DNA of 64,000 nucleotides. Origin: Nitratireductor basaltis. GTDB lineage: Bacteria; Pseudomonadota; Alphaproteobacteria; Rhizobiales; Rhizobiaceae. Below are positions 60,229-64,000 of this stretch, piece by piece (position 1 is the first letter of the stretch; every line of letters begins with the position of its first letter). Location: positions 372,001 to 436,000 of the forward strand of contig NZ_JMQM01000001.1 of the NCBI RefSeq assembly GCF_000733725.1. The letters are read 5' to 3'. Position numbers and translations under genes: made by a program. The notes beneath the pieces are model-generated. The model worked only from the letters and a program-made list of their open reading frames with translations. It was not told the origin of the DNA and did not search any database.

Positions 60229-61240
60229 GCCGTCTGCTCAGTTCCGGTTCGCGGATCAGCATTGGCTTGAGGTTCTCGTCCCATTCGATCTCGCCGGGGA
60301 ATATCTCCACCCCGTAGGCCTTCAACGTATCAGCCAGGACGGACCGAGCGGCTGTGCTTGCCATTGCAACGGCTTCTTCGGGCGAGGCGATCGACCAGGC
60401 GACGATGTTGCGAACCCCCTGATCAAGCTGGAGGGCGGAGCCTGCGAGCCCCATGCCGCCGGGCTGTGTTACCCTTCCATCGGTCCCGCGCGCCACCTCC
60501 ATGCCTCCAAAATTGTAAACGCCGGCGGGCATGGCAGCTGCAAGGACAGCATCCGTCACGAGCACGCAGTTGTTCGAGCCCTTCAGCCGGACAAGCGCAC
60601 CCATTGCTTCGGGCGGAATATGCAGCCCGTCGGGAATTAGGCATGCTGTCAAACGTGGCTCTGCCAGTTGTGCCAGAAGTGTGTTGTCCAGTTTGGGCAG
60701 TGTCTGCGGGAGGCCGTTTCCCAGATGGGTCGAGAGCGTAAGGCCGGCCTCGGCTGCTTCTGCGACGCATTTGAAGTCGGCAGCCGAGTGACTGATGCCG
60801 AGTGTTTTGCCTTGTGATTTCCAGTGGCGGATCGCCGCAAAAGCGCCGGCCCGCTCGGGTGCCAGGGTGATCAACATGATTGGCAGGCTTAGCTTGCTCT
60901 CGAGCCTGGCAACCAGCTCCACGTCCGGATCACACATGACTTCTGACGGATGACACCCGCAATAGCCGGGAGCATCATTCAGGAAGGGGCCTTCAAGATG
61001 ATAGCCAGGCACCATCAACAGTCCAAGGCGGCTGCCTCGCACCGCTGCATCCAGGGCAAGAGATCGTTTTTCCAGGTCCTGGGGTGAAGCGGTGATCAAG
61101 GTGGGAAGACAGCCTGTCACCCCATCGGCGAGCATGGCTTCCAGCGCGTGATCGAGATCTCTGGCCGTCAGGGTGGAGCTGTTGAAGTCCACCCCGGCAT
61201 AGCCATTCACCTGCAGATCGAAGAGCCCTTCGCTGCGCAT
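60221..61240 (-). CDS. nagA: N-acetylglucosamine-6-phosphate deacetylase
   Basis: 339 residues from ATG 61240 (one codon after a GTG at 61243 that overlaps the nagB stop). Amidohydrolase marks of NagA: DLQVNGYAGVDFN, metal Glu in HLEGPFLND, ISHSAADF and STHLGNGLPQ for the His ligands, and catalytic Asp in LVTDAVLAA. At about 340 residues it is shorter than the ~380 of E. coli NagA. It removes acetate from GlcNAc-6-P in the cytoplasm, feeding NagB encoded just upstream. Confidence 0.87.
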   Translation of the reverse strand: MRSEGLFDLQVNGYAGVDFNSSTLTARDLDHALEAMLADGVTGCLPTLITASPQDLEKRSLALDAAVRGSRLGLLMVPGYHLEGPFLNDAPGYCGCHPSEVMCDPDVELVARLESKLSLPIMLITLAPERAGAFAAIRHWKSQGKTLGISHSAADFKCVAEAAEAGLTLSTHLGNGLPQTLPKLDNTLLAQLAEPRLTACLIPDGLHIPPEAMGALVRLKGSNNCVLVTDAVLAAAMPAGVYNFGGMEVARGTDGRVTQPGGMGLAGSALQLDQGVRNIVAWSIASPEEAVAMASTAARSVLADTLKAYGVEIFPGEIEWDENLKPMLIREPELSRRHA

Positions 61241-61992
61241 CACTGACCTGCGGGCTTTCTGTCGAGCAGTCCAGCCGCTTCAGGGTCCAGATGTACCGAC
61301 ACGTTTTCATGCGTCTGCAGTATGGAAGCTGGTGCGGTATTGGTAACGGGGCCCTCAAGTGCGGCCTTGACTGCTGCAGCCTTGCGCGTATCGGAGACCG
61401 ACAGGATGACCTGGCGCGACTTCATGATCTGCCGGATGGACATGGAGATCGCCTGGGCGGGGACTGCCTCAAGAGACGGGAACCACCCTTCGCCATATTG
61501 CTGCTGACGACAGGCTGCGTCGAGCTCGACAATGATGAAGGGCACATCCGTTTCGAAATCAGCCGGCGGGTCATTGAAAGCCAGGTGGCAGTTTTCGCCG
61601 ACACCTGCGAAGCAGACGTCTATATCAAGACCGCTGATGCGTGAATTCAGTCTCTCAAGTTCTTCCTCCAGGTTGGGCGCATCACCGATGACCTCGATGA
61701 ATTCACCCAGTTTCCCGACCGGCTTTACGAAACGTTCCTGCAGGTAGCCTCTGAAGCTGGCAGGATGGGTCGCGGGAATTCCGACATATTCATCGAGGTG
61801 AAATGCAGTCACCTTTGTCCAATCGACATCTTCGCGCACAAGCTGTTCCAGCATTTCCAGCTGGCTTGCTCCGGTGGCTACGATGATGTTCGCATGGTCC
61901 TTGCGTGCAATGGCGGCTCGAATTGCCGCCGCCCCTTCGCTGGCTGCGGCAAGCCCGAGTTTCTGCTTGTCGGGGTGGAGGGTGATATCCAT
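61240..61992 (-). CDS. nagB: Glucosamine-6-phosphate deaminase (isomerase)
   Basis: 250 residues from ATG 61992 (AAGGA upstream). NagB marks: FHLDEYVGIPATHPASFRGY, with the catalytic Asp/Glu pair, and GVGENCHLAFNDPP, with the catalytic His. It converts glucosamine-6-P to fructose-6-P and ammonia. E. coli NagB has 266 residues; the allosteric C-terminal tail is not evident here. Operon nagB-nagA-Gfo/Idh, divergent from TRAP transporter 3. No kinase is in view, so phosphorylation must come from a gene outside the window. Confidence 0.9.
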   Translation of the reverse strand: MDITLHPDKQKLGLAAASEGAAAIRAAIARKDHANIIVATGASQLEMLEQLVREDVDWTKVTAFHLDEYVGIPATHPASFRGYLQERFVKPVGKLGEFIEVIGDAPNLEEELERLNSRISGLDIDVCFAGVGENCHLAFNDPPADFETDVPFIIVELDAACRQQQYGEGWFPSLEAVPAQAISMSIRQIMKSRQVILSVSDTRKAAAVKAALEGPVTNTAPASILQTHENVSVHLDPEAAGLLDRKPAGQ

Positions 61993-62002
61993 GTGGATTT
62001 CC

Positions 62003-62023
62003 TTTTGAACGGATATGTTCGTA
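62003..62023. promoter_or_regulatory. Candidate operator, copy 1, nagB side
   Basis: TTTTGAACGGATATGTTCGTA contains the inverted repeat GAAC-N6-GTTC and lies 11 bases upstream of nagB. A closely similar element lies at 62079-62100, so a regulator of both divergent operons may bind twice. Confidence 0.4.
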
Positions 62024-62078
62024 ATAGAACGACTGTAATTATCAGGGGTTGTCAATCCAAATCATGGACAAAAATTTT

Positions 62079-62100
62079 TTTTGAACGATATTGTTTAAAT
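62079..62100. promoter_or_regulatory. Candidate operator, copy 2, TRAP 3 side
   Basis: TTTTGAACG-ATAT-TGTTTAAAT repeats the TTTTGAACG(G)ATAT core of 62003-62023 in the same orientation, 61 bases before the DctP start. No GntR, LacI or ROK regulator gene is adjacent within the window. Confidence 0.4.
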
Positions 62101-62160
62101 ATCTTGACGGCCTGTGTGAGACGCGGGATTGTTGCCCCAACAAGAAATGAAAAGGGGAAC

Positions 62161-63147
62161 ATGAAGATGAAACTACGTCACGCAATGCTTGGTCTGTTGG
62201 CTGGTGCAGCCCTGATGCCGTTCGTTGGGGTTCAGGCCGCAGATGCCCAAATTGTCATGCGCCTGGCCGAAAACCAGCCCGAGACCAATCCTGTCACCGT
62301 CGCAATGTACCGCTTTGCTGATCTGGTGAAGGAGTACTCCAACGGCGAGATAGAAGTTCAGGTTTTTCCCGGTGCGCAGTTGGGTCAGGAGCCCGAGACC
62401 ATTGAGCAGGCACAGGCTGGGATCATTGATTTCACCCGTGTGAATTCCGTCGGACTCGCCAATGTGAGTCCCTCCATGGGCGCATTCACCTTGCCCTATG
62501 TCTTCGCCGACTGGGATCACAAGTACCGCGTACTTGACGGCGAGATCGGCACGGAAGTGTTGGCAGACCTCGAAGAGGTCGGTCTGAAGGGCTTTGCGTA
62601 TATGGATGCCGGCTCCCGGTCATTCTATACGACCGAAGGGAATGCGATCGAGAGCATCGAGGACCTCAAGGGAAAGAAGATTCGCGTACAGCCGGCACCG
62701 ATTTCGATCCGGATGATGGAGCTGCTCGGCGCAGTCCCGACCCCCATGAACTATGGTGAGGTATATTCCGCGTTGCAGACGGGTGTGATCGATGGCGCGG
62801 AGAACGACTTCGTCAGCTATCATACATCCGCGCATTACGAAGTCGCACCCAACTACGTCGTTGACGCGCATCTCAGCCCGCCGGCGCTGCTGCTGATGAA
62901 CAAGGCGAAGTTCGACAGCCTGTCGCCCGAGCTGCAGGATGCGGTCACCCGTGCAGCCGTGGATGCTTCGATGTATGAGCGCGAGATCATGCGTGAGGCA
63001 AATGAAAAGGCGCGTCAGACGGTCATTGATGGCGGGGCGACCGTGACGGAAATCGACAATGCTCCGTTTCAGGCGGCTGTGCAGCCGATCTATGAGGAGT
63101 TCCCGGATCTGATGCCGCTTCTGGATCGCATCCAGGCCGCAAAGTAA
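62161..63147 (+). CDS. TRAP transporter periplasmic binding protein DctP
   Basis: 328 residues from ATG 62161 (AAGGGG upstream). Signal peptide of ~29 residues ending AADA; mature start QIVMRLAENQPETNPVTVAM. Substrate Arg in GKKIRVQPAPIS and the loop ALQTGVIDGAENDF. It belongs to the DctP family of TRAP systems. Because it faces nagAB, an amino sugar or its acid is a reasonable guess, by analogy with sialic-acid TRAP systems; no sialate genes are present, though. Confidence 0.9.
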   Translation: MKMKLRHAMLGLLAGAALMPFVGVQAADAQIVMRLAENQPETNPVTVAMYRFADLVKEYSNGEIEVQVFPGAQLGQEPETIEQAQAGIIDFTRVNSVGLANVSPSMGAFTLPYVFADWDHKYRVLDGEIGTEVLADLEEVGLKGFAYMDAGSRSFYTTEGNAIESIEDLKGKKIRVQPAPISIRMMELLGAVPTPMNYGEVYSALQTGVIDGAENDFVSYHTSAHYEVAPNYVVDAHLSPPALLLMNKAKFDSLSPELQDAVTRAAVDASMYEREIMREANEKARQTVIDGGATVTEIDNAPFQAAVQPIYEEFPDLMPLLDRIQAAK

Positions 63148-63168
63148 ACACTTGTCCAGGGACGGAAC

Positions 63169-63684
63169 ATGGCTTGGCATCGCACGCTGGCAGTTGCGCT
63201 GAACCGTATCAATGGCCTGGCTGCGCTTGCCTGCCATGTTCTGTTAATGGTGATCACGGGTATTACCGTTGCGCAGGTTTTCCTGCGCTTCGTGCTGAAC
63301 AATCCCACGAGTTGGTCCGAAGAGATCGCGCTGCTCTGCCTGATCTGGTTCGGTCTTCTGGCGGTTGCCGTCGGCATCCGACGGCACGAGCACGTGGCCA
63401 TCACCTTTTTCCGCGACCTGCTTCCAGGGCGGATCGCCTTGGCTCTTGATTACGTCGCACAACTGGCGATGGCCTGCTTCATGTTCACGGTCATGTATTA
63501 CGGCGCGGATCTGATCGCATTGTCGGGCGTGCAGGTTTTGCCCGCCTCGGGCCTGGCGAAGTCGCTGCTTTACCTGCCAGCTATCGTTGGAGGCGTGTTG
63601 GGCATGATCAATGCATTCGGGAACATGGTGCTGCGCGACGTGACATTGGCCGAGCATGCAGTCGAGGTGACGAATGTCGGTTGA
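63169..63684 (+). CDS. TRAP transporter small membrane subunit DctQ
   Basis: 171 residues, four helices; VLNNPTSWSEEIALLCLIWFG and RRHEHVAITFF are the conserved DctQ regions (the EE pair is canonical). Part of TRAP transporter 3. Its TGA overlaps the start of the DctM gene by 11 bases. Confidence 0.9.
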   Translation: MAWHRTLAVALNRINGLAALACHVLLMVITGITVAQVFLRFVLNNPTSWSEEIALLCLIWFGLLAVAVGIRRHEHVAITFFRDLLPGRIALALDYVAQLAMACFMFTVMYYGADLIALSGVQVLPASGLAKSLLYLPAIVGGVLGMINAFGNMVLRDVTLAEHAVEVTNVG

Positions 63685-64000
63685 TTGGATCGGGATCACC
63701 CTTTTGCTGGGAGGCTTTCTCGGACTTATGCTCCTGAGGGTGCCGATCGCCTTTGCTCTTGGGCTCGCATCGCTCGCTACTGCACTTCATCTCAACCTGC
63801 CGCTGTTACTCGTCGCCCAGCGCATGATCAATGGACTTAATTCCTTTACCTTCCTGGCCGTGCCTTTCTTCATCCTGGTCGGAAACATCATGACCGAGGG
63901 GGGCATCTCCGACCGGCTGGTTCGACTGGCTGATGTGCTGGTTGGAAGGCTACGCGGCGGGCTGGCGCATGGCAATGTGGTCGCCAGCACCATGTTTGGC
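63674..64000 (+). CDS. TRAP transporter large membrane subunit DctM (5' part only)
   Basis: The frame opened by ATG 63674 stays open to the window edge and encodes 109 residues: MSVDWIGITLLLGG, then MLLRVPIAFALGLASL, AVPFFILVGNIMTEGGISDR and LRGGLAHGNVVAS, all typical of DctM. The rest of this ~430-residue channel protein lies beyond the window. It overlaps the DctQ gene, giving the normal P-Q-M order for TRAP 3. Confidence 0.92.
   Translation, partial: MSVDWIGITLLLGGFLGLMLLRVPIAFALGLASLATALHLNLPLLLVAQRMINGLNSFTFLAVPFFILVGNIMTEGGISDRLVRLADVLVGRLRGGLAHGNVVASTMFG

Noticed and set aside
1-64000. CRISPR arrays, toxin-antitoxin pairs, restriction or phage-defence genes
   Set aside because: No regularly spaced repeats and no protein with the relevant motifs were found on either strand.

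Overview
The window is a stretch of high-GC, gene-dense DNA that looks alphaproteobacterial, most likely Hyphomicrobiales (Rhizobiales). Reasons: a bacteriophytochrome with an HWE/HisKA_2-type kinase, three TRAP and two tripartite tricarboxylate (TTT) transporters, five GntR/FCD regulators plus a sixth with two DNA-binding domains, and a full ugp system. No rRNA, intact tRNA, CRISPR, prophage or transposase gene was seen. Almost everything is uptake plus catabolism of small organic acids and sugars, the gene style of a chromid, megaplasmid or catabolic island (inference).

Layout. 1-2113: end of a glycerol-3-phosphate ABC operon (ugpA partial, ugpE, ugpC), followed by a Na/Pi cotransporter (2212-3861). 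3933-13468: a LysR regulator divergent from an operon with an RraA-type aldolase, a D-2-hydroxyacid dehydrogenase, TTT transporter 1 and an exported DUF6282-like hydrolase; a terminator then separates an aconitase. 13456-19115: a GntR regulator divergent from a ThDP-dependent enzyme and TTT transporter 2, with a palindrome just after the predicted -10. 19419-26560: sugar operon (galactonate-dehydratase-like enzyme, SDR, ribose/arabinose-type ABC transporter, GntR, aldose 1-epimerase). 26767-29465: heme oxygenase and bacteriophytochrome kinase, translationally coupled.

29553-39741: a divergent sugar-acid locus. The minus arm holds two tandem enolase-superfamily dehydratases, two proteins of unknown function and an SMP-30 lactonase. 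The plus arm holds a GntR regulator, an SDR and a complete CUT1-type ABC transporter. A 17-nt palindrome lies between the arms. 40049-44375: HxlR regulator, DUF1428, GST-like and PhnB-like small proteins, a zinc metallopeptidase and a transglutaminase-like protease. 44654-51383: a GntR regulator with two winged helices, two SDRs, an Ldh2-family dehydrogenase and TRAP transporter 1. 51574-58185: TRAP transporter 2 (gene order P-M-Q) with a NIPSNAP protein and a beta-hydroxyacid dehydrogenase, divergent from a GntR regulator and a second ThDP enzyme. 58366-59157: debris, with a truncated Gfo/Idh gene abutting what looks like the 3' end of a tRNA. 59158-64000: Gfo/Idh, nagA and nagB divergent from TRAP transporter 3 (DctM runs off the window).

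How it works together: each module pairs one high-affinity importer with a few dehydratases, dehydrogenases, lactonases or carboligases and a local one-component regulator, and several divergent promoters carry their own palindrome. The least familiar modules are the 29.5-39.7 kb sugar-acid locus, the 4.9-13.5 kb RraA/TTT/aconitase module and the 51.6-58.2 kb carboligase/TRAP module. Substrates cannot be read from sequence alone.
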